The notes: generated by a model from the letters alone, not told the origin. Shown: positions 24,782 through 33,956, counted from the first letter of the stretch. The stretch is 44,614 nucleotides of DNA from Porticoccaceae bacterium (GCA_002731695.1 PCCK01000012.1:96408-141021); one strand, 5' to 3'. A program made the numbers and translations.

Positions 24782-25771
24782 CTAGTTTAAGCTGTTTAAT
24801 CCAACGAAGGTGCCACCATTGTTATAGCTTAATTCTCTCATGAGTGCTGCAAATTTAATCGCTCCAGTTCCCGGTTCTCTTCCCGCAACAAACTGAACAG
24901 GAAATCCTATCGCATGAATCCTTGCGAGACCCCCAGTCGTGCGATCAATTTGATTAATTTGATTCACCATGTCAACGACCCGCTTGACTGACCGGCCTTG
25001 GAAGTCGTCTCCTAATATATATATGCTTATTTTTCTGTCTCGTTCGTAAAAGTCGCGCAGCGCTCCCTCTATCCCTTCCACGGGGCTGGAATTGCTGAAC
25101 GGAGCCCACTGTTGCAATGTTCTCACGATGTCGTCTCTTTGATCAGGATTATCTGCAATCCACTGACCTCTATAAGCGTCATACATATACTGCCCCATAT
25201 CATTGAGCACTTGAAGTCCTTTTACTTCTGGATATACATCTAAAATGTTGATCATTTCTTTTTGTACTTTTTCCCACGCCCTGCTTTGCATACTGCCAGA
25301 TGTATCTATTACAAAAATAATATACTCACTATCGGCGGGAATTCCGCCTACGAGATCATTTTGACTTCTAGAGCCAGCTTCTTGTAGACGAAGCATTTCC
25401 TCAGACAGCACCTGTTGAACGAGTTTCAGTTGTTCTTTCTCTTGAGCTAATGACTGAGCATTTTTCGTTGCTTGGGCCTTGGCGGAGGCTAATTGCGCTT
25501 GTAAGCGGGCAATTCTCTCCAGAAGTTGTGATAGTTGCTCCTGCTGAGAAACTAGTTGTTCCTCTAACAGGATTGTATCCCCTCTAATATCAAAGAGTTC
25601 AAGCTGAAAAGCCTTGAGTGATCCTACAAGTTGATCCTTCATATCTTCGATGGTGGCTGGATCACCAATCCTTGCGATCACAAGAAGTAGCACAATTGCT
25701 CCGAATCCGCAGCTGATCACGTCGAGGAATGCCAAACTCGCCTCGGAGGTTTGACGCCTTTTAGTTTTCAT
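24782..25771 (-). CDS. Membrane-anchored coiled-coil VWA protein B, ExbD-like anchor
   Basis: Order of parts in the 329 aa protein: a basic cytoplasmic start (MKTKRRQTSE); one membrane helix with the signature SLAFLDVISCGFGAIVLLLVI (about 12-32); a coiled coil to about residue 130; and a periplasmic von Willebrand A domain with the MIDAS motif VIDTSGSM and a distal LGDD. At the usual MIDAS threonine I see only SNSSP, so metal binding may be altered. The helix shares its motif, including an Asp, with the upstream paralogue at 25799-26857. Asp in such a helix recalls the proton-carrying Asp of ExbD, TolR and MotB. Likely partner: the TolQ-like protein of the same operon. Confidence 0.88.
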   Translation of the reverse strand: MKTKRRQTSEASLAFLDVISCGFGAIVLLLVIARIGDPATIEDMKDQLVGSLKAFQLELFDIRGDTILLEEQLVSQQEQLSQLLERIARLQAQLASAKAQATKNAQSLAQEKEQLKLVQQVLSEEMLRLQEAGSRSQNDLVGGIPADSEYIIFVIDTSGSMQSRAWEKVQKEMINILDVYPEVKGLQVLNDMGQYMYDAYRGQWIADNPDQRDDIVRTLQQWAPFSNSSPVEGIEGALRDFYERDRKISIYILGDDFQGRSVKRVVDMVNQINQIDRTTGGLARIHAIGFPVQFVAGREPGTGAIKFAALMRELSYNNGGTFVGLNSLN

Positions 25772-25798
25772 GTGTCGACCTCGAATTGATTATGCATT

Positions 25799-26857
25799 TT
25801 ATGGCCAGTCCCGAGAGGGGGCGATAAAGGCCCCTTGGGTATTTAAAGCGAGTTGCCAATACAAGGCTGCAGCCTCTGGGTCGCCCTCCATAGGAAATAA
25901 TATTGTGTTCACCGGGATTCCATTGGGTATCTTTTTGATTGCATTTTGAAAGTATTTTCTTCTCTGTTCACCGTCAACCATCGAGGAGGAAGGTACCCGC
26001 GCACCCTGTGTTGGCAGACCATCGGTAAGAATAAAAATATTGTCCGGTGATTTGTCGAAATTATTTATGCTTACCACCGCATTCTCTAAGCTTGTGCCGG
26101 CGGTAGGTGTGAAAGCGCGCAGACCGTCTACAGCCCGTTCAATTGATAGTGAGTCGGCGGCGTCAAGCCATTCTCCATCGGTGCCGTTAATGGCCGCCGA
26201 GACCGACGTATTAAAGATGTATAACTGAAATCTGCTACTGGCAGGGAGCTGTGCTAACAACCATTCCACTGTACTCATTGTCCAAACCCATTTTGGGGCT
26301 GATTGACGTTGTTGGATATCCATATTGCGTCGAATAATCGCATTAACTACATTATCCGCTAGCATGCTGGCCGAACCGTCTACAAATATCAAAACGCGCT
26401 CACCACCCAGTTTCAGACCCGTTAAGTACTGTCGGTTACCATCCCCGACAAATTCTCTAACTTTGTCACCATATTCGGTATCTTCTAGCTCTGCGGTTTC
26501 TTTTTCGAGGATTTCTACTTGACGCCGAAGTTTATCGATTTCTTTTTGGGGATCGGTTTGAGTACTATTTTCTGCCTCTTGTAATTCGGTGATAACCCGT
26601 CTTGATAGTCCTTGTGCTTCGACAACTTTGGTTTCCAAGACCTCAAGGCTATTTAGGAGTGCTGCTTTTTGTTCTTCGGCAACTAGAAGATCTTTTTTCA
26701 ACAACTCCATTTCTGCTGCAGCGTTCGTGTTTGGGTCTTGCAACTCTGACGCGCTGTGCCTAAATATCAAAAAAAGGAGTGTAACGGCGCCAAACCCACA
26801 TGCCATGATGTCCAAGAAGGACAAACTTAGCGCGATATTTCGGCGTTGTTTAGGCAT
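25799..26857 (-). CDS. Membrane-anchored coiled-coil VWA protein A, ExbD-like anchor
   Basis: A paralogue of the next gene. A basic start (MPKQRRN) is followed by a helix with SLSFLDIMACGFGAVTLLFL (about 10-30), a coiled coil (about 38-125) and a periplasmic VWA domain. Its MIDAS site looks complete: FVDGSASM, then TAGTS, then ILTDGLP. The N-terminal helix places an Asp near the cytoplasmic end, as in ExbD, TolR and MotB, which form proton-driven stators with MotA/TolQ/ExbB proteins. I choose the ATG at 26857: it overlaps the previous stop as ATGCCTAA and has AGGTGG upstream. The ORF extends to 26869, but without reason to start there. Confidence 0.88.
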   Translation of the reverse strand: MPKQRRNIALSLSFLDIMACGFGAVTLLFLIFRHSASELQDPNTNAAAEMELLKKDLLVAEEQKAALLNSLEVLETKVVEAQGLSRRVITELQEAENSTQTDPQKEIDKLRRQVEILEKETAELEDTEYGDKVREFVGDGNRQYLTGLKLGGERVLIFVDGSASMLADNVVNAIIRRNMDIQQRQSAPKWVWTMSTVEWLLAQLPASSRFQLYIFNTSVSAAINGTDGEWLDAADSLSIERAVDGLRAFTPTAGTSLENAVVSINNFDKSPDNIFILTDGLPTQGARVPSSSMVDGEQRRKYFQNAIKKIPNGIPVNTILFPMEGDPEAAALYWQLALNTQGAFIAPSRDWP

Positions 26858-28133
26858 TAACCACCTCAATCAGTGTGAGCTGGTGTTTACCAATATGGAG
26901 AGATTCGCCGGGCAGTACTTGGCTTGGGAGAAGAGCATAAAGGTGCTCTTTTTTGTAAGTGATCAAGAGATTTCCGTCTTCCAAAGATAAAACTAAATCA
27001 GCATTGGTATGCTGCTTGCCGGTGATGAATAACCGATCTCGTGAAATCGAGAAGCTCAGGATAGAGCTTAGAGGCCATGCGCATCTGTCGTGCAGAAGGT
27101 GTGTCGCAATCCGTCCTCGAGATTTGTTTTTCTGGATGGACGCCACATATATAGTTTGATCGCTTATTTGCGAGAGTAAAACCTGGTTTAGCCTTTGAAG
27201 AGGTTTTTCCTCTCGTTGCGCTTGCGTCGCAAGTCGCATGCATTTTCTTTCAATAAAAGTGTCCTCTGGCATTTTTACTTCTCTTAATGCTGGACATAAT
27301 GATTTTAGCAGGCCACTTTGAGGCGTCAAACATAATTGCTCAGTCTCGTAATCCTTCAAAGCGGCTTTTAATACCTCAAATTTTGGGTCGAGCATTTGTT
27401 GAATGTGTTTGAGATCTAAATGCAGTGTGAAGTTTGAGTCAGGAGACTTGATATCGATGATAGACTCTGAACTCGTTTTGAATTTGTCTATTATGCTTGG
27501 CAGCTGATTGAATAAGTTCTGTTGAGCAACTGCAGAGTGCATTGGATCGTAACGCGTGGCGAGGATAGAACGCTCTGAGATATACCTTGCGCAATTTTTC
27601 AATAATTGAAGCGCACCGATGTCTGAAATTACCTCAGAGTTTAGAATCTGCAGGTATTGTCCTGTGTTCTCTAGGTGAGATATAACCGTTTGATGCCCAT
27701 GTAGTTGGATTATCGCGCGGTGATAGTCTTCAGCGTATAAAAGAGCGCTTTCAATGACCCCACAGGTTTTGGCTGGCACTGCCTCGATCAGGCCTAGCAG
27801 AAGCTGAAGTCGGCGGTCATTGAAGCTGCTAGGGATCGCAACCAAGAGCTCAGGTGAGTCGATCTTTGAAAGCAATTCGGAAAGTTGGAAAAAAGAAAGA
27901 TCTGCATGGTGTCGCGCCCAGCATGTTGGCCTATCCAAAGGTTTTTCATCCAACTGGTCCCAGTGTCTTGTGTAGCTGTTCTGCGGCTCCAACCATGCAA
28001 GACGTCTCGCTTCTTCTCCTGCAATCAGCCCCTCCTCAGAAATATGGACATAAGCTGGTGATTGGTACTTGCGTTCATCCTCGATAAACATTTGAAGGCT
28101 CTGTCCATTAAAAACGACCGTTGCCAGTGTCAT
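26850..28133 (-). CDS. Actin/Hsp70-fold-like protein, probable pseudo-ATPase
   Basis: The 427 aa protein follows the Hsp70/actin plan weakly: GEEARRLAWLEPQNSYTRHW resembles the segment after the first strands of Hsp70, LLVAIPSSFNDRRLQLLLGLI resembles the VTVPAxFxxxQR element, and GVIESALLYAEDY follows. The N-terminal phosphate loop DxGTT and the second DxGGGT loop are absent, so nucleotide hydrolysis is doubtful. The last 90 residues (LFITGKQHTNADLVLSLEDG to LPGESLHIGKHQLTLIEV) look like an FHA-like beta domain. I start at ATG 28133, eight bases after AGG; a GTG at 28142 is the alternative. It sits between the channel gene and the VWA genes and has no export signal. Confidence 0.6.
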   Translation of the reverse strand: MTLATVVFNGQSLQMFIEDERKYQSPAYVHISEEGLIAGEEARRLAWLEPQNSYTRHWDQLDEKPLDRPTCWARHHADLSFFQLSELLSKIDSPELLVAIPSSFNDRRLQLLLGLIEAVPAKTCGVIESALLYAEDYHRAIIQLHGHQTVISHLENTGQYLQILNSEVISDIGALQLLKNCARYISERSILATRYDPMHSAVAQQNLFNQLPSIIDKFKTSSESIIDIKSPDSNFTLHLDLKHIQQMLDPKFEVLKAALKDYETEQLCLTPQSGLLKSLCPALREVKMPEDTFIERKCMRLATQAQREEKPLQRLNQVLLSQISDQTIYVASIQKNKSRGRIATHLLHDRCAWPLSSILSFSISRDRLFITGKQHTNADLVLSLEDGNLLITYKKEHLYALLPSQVLPGESLHIGKHQLTLIEVVNA

Positions 28134-28142
28134 ACTATGCAC

Positions 28143-28937
28143 CTAGACCTTGAGGAAACGCAGTAGTTGGGTTTCACAGTGACGTTGTGAATCATGGACG
28201 AGGCGTTCTTGTATTAATTGGAGTTGGTGCATAAAAAACATTACTACCATGCTGATTAGTAGCGCGACAAATGTGGAATTGAACGCAACTCCAAGGCTAC
28301 TAGTAACGCCAGCGATATTTCCCTGCATGGCTTCATGGGCTTGACCTAGTGCTGCACCGATCCCTCTCACAGTACCAATAAAGCCAATCGACGGTATCGC
28401 CCAAGTAATGTAACGGATCATCGACAACTCTGAGTCAAGGCGCTCACTCTCAGTATCACATACTGCAGCCACTGCGTCGTTTGCAGACTGAATGTTACCA
28501 GTCATTTGGAAGCGCATGAGCGCTGACTGTAACGCCCTTGGGAGCAATAGGTTACGTTGTTCTTCTGCCAATGATTCAAGGGCTTTTGTAAATTGATCTA
28601 CGTCTTCGACCAGTATCCTTGATCCCTCCCTAACATTGATTAACGCGCTGCTTAACAAAGCTTGTTCTTTGTATACGGACCGAGTTTTGAACCCCATGAT
28701 AGCGAAGGCCCAAACCATTAGTATAAAACAGGATTCCTGCTCTAGATCCTTGATTACGACAAAGATAGAGCGTGGCACCACATAGTTTCCGTCTACCGAA
28801 GCCCGTTCCACTTGTTGACGGATAATGACATCAGCATTAGGTCTGACCAAAGTCACGAAAATTGTATGTATGACTATAAACGTTAGTAATAATGTAACTA
28901 ATTGGTAGTACAACTCGTTAGTATCTCTTTTCATCAT
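28143..28937 (-). CDS. MotA/TolQ/ExbB family proton-channel protein
   Basis: The 264 aa inner-membrane protein has helices at about residues 12-32 and 65-84, a cytoplasmic region, and two conserved C-terminal helices (IRYITWAIPSIGFIGTVRGIGAAL and VAFNSTFVALLISMVVMFFM). GFIGTVRGIG and the helix-4 Thr/Ser match the channel-lining segments of TolQ and ExbB. These proteins form pentamers around a dimer of ExbD/TolR/MotB and convert proton flow into rotation. No classical exbD or tolR follows; instead the two VWA proteins bear an ExbD-like helix. It lies 22 bases after the small exported gene. Confidence 0.9.
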   Translation of the reverse strand: MMKRDTNELYYQLVTLLLTFIVIHTIFVTLVRPNADVIIRQQVERASVDGNYVVPRSIFVVIKDLEQESCFILMVWAFAIMGFKTRSVYKEQALLSSALINVREGSRILVEDVDQFTKALESLAEEQRNLLLPRALQSALMRFQMTGNIQSANDAVAAVCDTESERLDSELSMIRYITWAIPSIGFIGTVRGIGAALGQAHEAMQGNIAGVTSSLGVAFNSTFVALLISMVVMFFMHQLQLIQERLVHDSQRHCETQLLRFLKV

Positions 28938-28959
28938 TTAATCCAATTCTCTGGCAGTT

Positions 28960-29184
28960 TTAAATATCTGCAGGCAAGGGCACAGGAAAATCTTCTGATA
29001 TTTCCTCAGAAGGCTTGAACTCATCTTTATTTATGTTCTCATCGATCCTTTTTTCTTTTACCGTGCTACTTTTTGTCTCTGATTCAAGCGCTTCTTTTTG
29101 GTCTTTTCTTTCCTCATCAGAGTCGGCTACGTAGGAGAAAAAAATCAATGTTGGGATAGTAAGTGACAAAAGAATTCTGATCAT
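28960..29184 (-). CDS. Small exported or anchored acidic/basic repeat-rich protein
   Basis: 74 aa: a signal peptide or anchor (MIRILLSLTIPTLIFFSYVA), a highly charged middle (DSDEERKDQKEALESETKSS) and a proline-rich end (SEDFPVPLPADI). The ATG overlaps the preceding stop as ATGA, so translation is coupled to the PEGA/FGE gene. The charged middle is probably unstructured and could be a periplasmic linker. No known family. Confidence 0.65.
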   Translation of the reverse strand: MIRILLSLTIPTLIFFSYVADSDEERKDQKEALESETKSSTVKEKRIDENINKDEFKPSEEISEDFPVPLPADI

Positions 29185-31265
29185 TTTTCTTCAGTGATCC
29201 TATCCACATATCTAGCAATCCGAAAGCCTAGATCAATTCTCGGATCGTTTCCATGATCTCGGTAAGTGAGCCGTAATTCTGACCTTGATCCCATTGCCCA
29301 GCTAGCACCTCTGATCACATGTCGGGTCCCTCCTTCGGGGCCTTTGAGATCTATCAAGGGTTCCCCTCGGTGGGGTTGCAGATCATAATAATCGTTCACC
29401 CACTCGGCTACATTTCCACCTATGTTATAAAGTCCCTTCTTATTCGAGGGGAAAGTCCCTATTGGAGCAGAGACTGGGTACCCATCTGTGTAGCTAAGTA
29501 ATTTAAATCGTACTAGTTTTGCAGCTGCTATATCAGCATAATTGCCAACCACTCGATCAGGAGGAAAGCGGTCATTTTCCCACGGATAAATTTGAGCAGA
29601 CCCGTGAGGACCAGTCCTCGCCACCCACGACCATTCTGCCTCGGTCGGAAGACGGTATCCGTTCGACGACCAATCTATTCTCTCGGTTTGATCTGTATTT
29701 ATTAGATAGAAGGGTGACAACAGATCTTGTTTGCTAAGCCAGTTACAAAATCTTATAGCTTCTTCCCAAGAAACATTGACCACGGGTTGCTCTTCCATGT
29801 CAAGGGTCTTTCCGGAAATTGCCGATGAGCTATGGTTTGTTTTCCACATGCGAAATTGTCGATTTGAGACCTCGGTTTCCCCAATGTAAAAGGGTCTTTT
29901 GAGTGTTACAGCGCGTTCGACTTCATTTGCTCGTCGTCCAGGTTGCCTACGGGGTGCTCCCATGAGGAACGGCGCCTTTGGACGCATTAGTAGTAACTGT
30001 ATGTCAGCAACAGTCTTTATTCGATTGGGACGTGTTGACCAATATGCCGCTTCCTCCGTAAGGAGGGTGACTGAGAGCGCTTGCTGCTGTGATGGTTGCG
30101 GTAATACCTTAAATGTTTCAGTTCGATACCCTTTCTGCTCTATTCTGAGTTCATGTTGCCTTGATGGCAACCGAAGTGTTTGTGATCCGGTACTGAAAAA
30201 CTTGTTGTCAACGTATACTTTTGCTCCTTCGGGGGATATGGAAAGTGCAATTTCTCCGATGTCCTCTTGAAGAGTTAACTGCAACTTAAGTACTTGGTCG
30301 GAGGCAACAGTAAACCCATGCAGTTTTTTGATATATCCCTCCAATATCATCTCGATTTTGTGGCGTTGTTTGGGACGAACCGGTATCTTGAGTGGCGAAA
30401 TTCCCTGAAAATTACCGTTGAGTATTATGCTTGCGCCAGTTGGAACAGTCTCTAGCTGCAGATACCCGTCCGCTGTGACTAGGGGAATTGGCGGGTATAC
30501 CTGCGTTTCACCGGCAGTGATACTTAACGTACCCGACCAATCATTGAATCCGCTTTTTTTAAGCAAGATGGAACTACCTGACTGTAAAACCTCAGCAGTG
30601 GCAGGCGTATTACCTACGAGTTTATCATCTATCCAAAGCTCAGCGGCATTTGGTACAGAGTCAATTTTCAGCGTTCCCCAGCCGGGTTGCAGCTCAGCTT
30701 CAAGGGTTTGTGTTTCACCAAGACCAATGATGTCAACGTCATATTTTGAATCGAGGTACCTGGCTTTGGAGAGGACGATTTGATGAGTGCCTTTTCTCAA
30801 TCCCTTAATAACTCCAGGTAGGATAGCGACAGATGGCGCACCATCTACCAGCGCAGTTATTTCCTTTAACGTTGATTCAACCTTTAATTCTCCTGGAAGG
30901 GGTTCCAGTACTATGTTCAACTGTTGTTCATTATTTGATAATACTTCAAGGTCCATATCGTGTTGTTTATAACCGGTGGCAGTTACTCTGACCTCATATT
31001 TTCCCGGGAGTAAAAGATAATTTGATCCGATTCTAAACGATACGCCTGACAACTCGATGCGGCTGTCTAGGGGAGTGGTGGTAATGATTACTGGACTTGC
31101 TGATGCAAGGTAGAGCATCACAAGTGAGCCTGCTGCGAGGGTAATAGCTAAGACCCACAAACCCACGGAAGTTTTACCCCTATGCTTTTTGGTTTCACCG
31201 TCGAGAGGGGAAAATTTTGTGGGCTTGAGGTTCTCTGTAGGCTCCTCTTGATCTGTTGAGTTCAT
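29181..31265 (-). CDS. PEGA-repeat protein with catalytically degenerate FGE-type domain
   Basis: The 694 aa protein has a cytoplasmic tail and a membrane helix (about 32-52). About five PEGA-like beta repeats follow (for example TTPLDSRIELSGVSFRIG, SVPNAAELWIDDKLVGNTPA, TVPTGASIILNGNFQGISPL). From about residue 425 comes a formylglycine-generating-enzyme/SUMF1 fold (FLMGAPRRQPGRRANEVERA, YRLPTEAEWSWVART, GGNVAEWVNDYY, RGASWAMGSRSELRL, DLGFRIAR). The two catalytic cysteines of true FGE (SxxCxxxxC) are missing: the segment reads SWAMGSRSE. It is therefore likely a binding or structural domain facing the periplasm, with the PEGA stalk perhaps reaching toward peptidoglycan. Confidence 0.9.
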   Translation of the reverse strand: MNSTDQEEPTENLKPTKFSPLDGETKKHRGKTSVGLWVLAITLAAGSLVMLYLASASPVIITTTPLDSRIELSGVSFRIGSNYLLLPGKYEVRVTATGYKQHDMDLEVLSNNEQQLNIVLEPLPGELKVESTLKEITALVDGAPSVAILPGVIKGLRKGTHQIVLSKARYLDSKYDVDIIGLGETQTLEAELQPGWGTLKIDSVPNAAELWIDDKLVGNTPATAEVLQSGSSILLKKSGFNDWSGTLSITAGETQVYPPIPLVTADGYLQLETVPTGASIILNGNFQGISPLKIPVRPKQRHKIEMILEGYIKKLHGFTVASDQVLKLQLTLQEDIGEIALSISPEGAKVYVDNKFFSTGSQTLRLPSRQHELRIEQKGYRTETFKVLPQPSQQQALSVTLLTEEAAYWSTRPNRIKTVADIQLLLMRPKAPFLMGAPRRQPGRRANEVERAVTLKRPFYIGETEVSNRQFRMWKTNHSSSAISGKTLDMEEQPVVNVSWEEAIRFCNWLSKQDLLSPFYLINTDQTERIDWSSNGYRLPTEAEWSWVARTGPHGSAQIYPWENDRFPPDRVVGNYADIAAAKLVRFKLLSYTDGYPVSAPIGTFPSNKKGLYNIGGNVAEWVNDYYDLQPHRGEPLIDLKGPEGGTRHVIRGASWAMGSRSELRLTYRDHGNDPRIDLGFRIARYVDRITEEK

Positions 31266-31345
31266 ATCTTCGCCTGGGCTGCAATGATTGCTGACGACTT
31301 GTGGTCTACTTCATACACTGACCACACAAGATCGCATCACTGGAT

Positions 31346-32746
31346 TTATATTGTCTCACTACAACGAATGTCAATGGGCACATTATTTGAGCCGATGTCG
31401 ACCGTAAATTCTATCAAAATGTCTCGAAATCCGGTCCTGGCGCCAAGAATGCTGTATTTTCCGGGCCGCAAGGACACTGTTTTGCGCGCAAAAACCCCAA
31501 GTTTTGAAACGCGAAGCAAGGTCACCTCAGTTTGACCATCTGACTGAAGAATAACCTCGGTGGCAGTTTGTGATCGCTCAAGTAATTTCTCTAGATCTCT
31601 AATTTGGCCCGATAACTTCGGTGTATTAACACCGTTATCTGCGATTCCAAGTAGATTATCTAGTAAGACTTTTGCTTCAATATAGGTCTTTTGATTAGCC
31701 AAGGCTAGCGGAGATGCAAGTACAGCGTTAGTTTGGCGATCCATATCACTGCGAATTAAAGCATTGATCTTTTTGACTCGTGGTTGGACTAGAGTGTCGT
31801 CCAGGAGGATAAGGTCGTTGTAGATGTGCAATGCCTCGGCCCATTTTTCGTCCGATTCCAGCTTGCTGGCTAGTTCCATTTTTTTTGTTACTTCGAAATG
31901 TTGTTGTCGCGTCTCAAGTTGTAACAGTGCCTTGTCGACGGATATTTTGCTCTCATCCAATGTCCTTGCTGATAAAAATGCATTCCTAGCGCCTTGAAAC
32001 TGATTTTTTCCGAGTTTATCCCATCCAAGACTCATCAGTGACTGAAAATCTCGACCCTGAATTTTTTTGCTAACTTTTTTAAGCGCTGTTCTCGCTGGAG
32101 TGAAATTATCATCGAGTTCTAGTGCTAATTTATAGTAGCGCTCGGCCAAGTTTAATTTACCAGAATCTTGATGTTTAGTTGCATTTTGGAAGTGTTCAAG
32201 GACCTCCGGCAGTGATTCACTCCTCTTTAACAGTGAGGTGGCTTGAAGATTTTCAGGTGCTATTGTGATTGCAGTTTGAGCATGTTCTCTGGCCTCATAC
32301 ACCTCTCCTTGAAGGATGCTTTTCAATCCACTTTTTATGCTTGCTTCGAGCGTGGCCTCAGCGGTTATCTCCAGCTCTCTCAGTCTGTCAAGTGCGAGAT
32401 TATAACTTACCATCGCTTGTTGATATTTTGTATCCAAGTATAGTTGGTCACCAATTTCAATTAACTTAAAAGACTCAAAGAATACACTTTCCCCCCATTT
32501 TGTGACTCCGCGAGAATCTAATGAGTCCCTCGTTGTGATTATTTGAGCCAGCAACTCTTGCGAAGCAAGGCGATACTTTTGCTTTTCAGCTAACTGAGAG
32601 GGAGTAAGCTGCGGTACTGGTAGGTTGCTTTCAATTAGATTTTCTTTAATTGTGAATAACGGTTCTTCTATCACCCTTGGGAGTACAAAAGCTATACATA
32701 TCGAAACAGATATTAGCAGCAAGAGTGTTATCTGTTTTTTATTCAT
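31346..32746 (-). CDS. Membrane-anchored TPR protein with PEGA-like end
   Basis: 466 aa with an N-terminal membrane helix (ITLLLLISVSICIAFVLP). A long helical region of TPR-type repeats follows (YQQAMVSYNLALDRL, LNLAERYYKLALELDDNFTPA, NQFQGARNAFLSARTLDES, EKWAEALHIYNDLILLDD). A C-terminal PEGA-like beta domain closes it (TLLRVSKLGVFARKTVSLRP, GKYSILGARTGFRDI). The start at ATG 32746 overlaps the previous gene by eight bases and fits the signal; the frame reaches 32773 but gives an odd lead. It probably acts as an assembly scaffold in the periplasm. Confidence 0.85.
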   Translation of the reverse strand: MNKKQITLLLLISVSICIAFVLPRVIEEPLFTIKENLIESNLPVPQLTPSQLAEKQKYRLASQELLAQIITTRDSLDSRGVTKWGESVFFESFKLIEIGDQLYLDTKYQQAMVSYNLALDRLRELEITAEATLEASIKSGLKSILQGEVYEAREHAQTAITIAPENLQATSLLKRSESLPEVLEHFQNATKHQDSGKLNLAERYYKLALELDDNFTPARTALKKVSKKIQGRDFQSLMSLGWDKLGKNQFQGARNAFLSARTLDESKISVDKALLQLETRQQHFEVTKKMELASKLESDEKWAEALHIYNDLILLDDTLVQPRVKKINALIRSDMDRQTNAVLASPLALANQKTYIEAKVLLDNLLGIADNGVNTPKLSGQIRDLEKLLERSQTATEVILQSDGQTEVTLLRVSKLGVFARKTVSLRPGKYSILGARTGFRDILIEFTVDIGSNNVPIDIRCSETI

Positions 32747-33953
32747 CTTCCGGCGTTCTCCGCTCCTCAGCATAGATCTGTAGTAATAAGGCCTGCCATT
32801 GTTGGTACTTAGCCTGTACGTTACCAGAGAGGGTCACGGTTCGGTCTTCGAGTTCTATTATCTCAGGTGCCAGAGTTGTTTCGAGACTGGAACCCATTTC
32901 AGCCACCGACTCATTATAACTCGCCGCCCTCTGTTTTTTTTCAAGACCCGATTTCACTAACAGGCCTCCTGCCCCTGCTGTGGTGGTACTTGCTAAGCGG
33001 CCCGCGCTGGAGTCACTCTCAAGACGACCATATATTCCTGCCACGATGGTTCCAATTCCCGCTATTATGCGTTGGTTTCCTTGTTTCTGCAGTTGTCTTG
33101 CTTTCACAACCGAGTCATAGGATGCTCGCCTAAAATCCTGATAGGGAATGTGCATTCGCCGCGAAAAACTGTCGTAGAATTCTTGCATCCGGTCTATGTA
33201 AAGGTGATCTCGATCTCTAATTCGGCGCACTCTCTCTAAGAGTGGATCTGCGTCTGCTGGCAGACGAACTATCTGTAATTTACCTTCCTTGTCTGTCCGT
33301 GTGTATGGGTTAAAAGCTTCTGGAGAAAACTGTTGAGCGAAACGCATTTCCGATAGTTTTCGCAGATCGAGCGCGCGTTTTTCTCCATAACTTTCGTATT
33401 GTCGAAGAAGCTCATTCGCTACGCTGATGTATAGATTTTGAAACGGATCACCGGCACCCTTCCTTCTTCTGTCATATGCATATTTTCCGACAGTCGTCCG
33501 GTATTTTTTGGTAAACCATGTAAGGTCTGCGCTGTCTCGAGCCACAATCTCCATTGCCAAGGTTTCACCGTCCGATTGTAAAATAGTACCTTGAATGTAT
33601 AAATCCATTATTGCGTCTTTGTTAGGGATGACTCGAACAGGTCCCCACGCACCGCTCTTTTCAAGTACTCTCAATAGCTGGGTCGAAAAATATACTGTTT
33701 CTGCCAACCGGACTTCGGGGAAGACAGTGTCATCCTCGTCAGTGAGATTAAGACCGTCGTCGAACGCAACTATTCCCACATCCAGTAGCGCTTGCACCGG
33801 AATTGATTTTGTGGGTGAAAGGAGGGTGATTGGGGTCGACGAAGTGATCTTATCGATAGCCGCTTGTGAGCTTGCGGCCATACAAAACGTTACGGCGATG
33901 ACAATCTTCCAAAGATTGGTCCCATTTCCGGTAGGAAAAATGTGGTTCTCCAT
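32739..33953 (-). CDS. Periplasmic protein of the envelope operon, unknown family
   Basis: 404 aa with an N-terminal signal peptide (LWKIVIAVTFCMAASSQA). Residues 50-165 form a beta-rich domain (LLDVGIVAFDDGLNLTDEDD, VFPEVRLAETVYFSTQLL, VIPNKDAIMDLYIQGTI), recalling lipoprotein or LptE/CsgG-like subunits. A charged helical region follows (about 200-290), then a glycine-rich hydrophobic stretch (IIAGIGTIVAGIYG, TTTAGAGGLLV) and a helical end. I recall no named family. It starts three bases after the acidic lipoprotein gene. Confidence 0.75.
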   Translation of the reverse strand: MENHIFPTGNGTNLWKIVIAVTFCMAASSQAAIDKITSSTPITLLSPTKSIPVQALLDVGIVAFDDGLNLTDEDDTVFPEVRLAETVYFSTQLLRVLEKSGAWGPVRVIPNKDAIMDLYIQGTILQSDGETLAMEIVARDSADLTWFTKKYRTTVGKYAYDRRRKGAGDPFQNLYISVANELLRQYESYGEKRALDLRKLSEMRFAQQFSPEAFNPYTRTDKEGKLQIVRLPADADPLLERVRRIRDRDHLYIDRMQEFYDSFSRRMHIPYQDFRRASYDSVVKARQLQKQGNQRIIAGIGTIVAGIYGRLESDSSAGRLASTTTAGAGGLLVKSGLEKKQRAASYNESVAEMGSSLETTLAPEIIELEDRTVTLSGNVQAKYQQWQALLLQIYAEERRTPEDE

Positions 33954-33956
33954 ATT

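Noticed and set aside
29899-30972. Plus-strand frames opposite the PEGA/FGE gene
   Set aside because: They are shadows of a clearly identified protein on the other strand.
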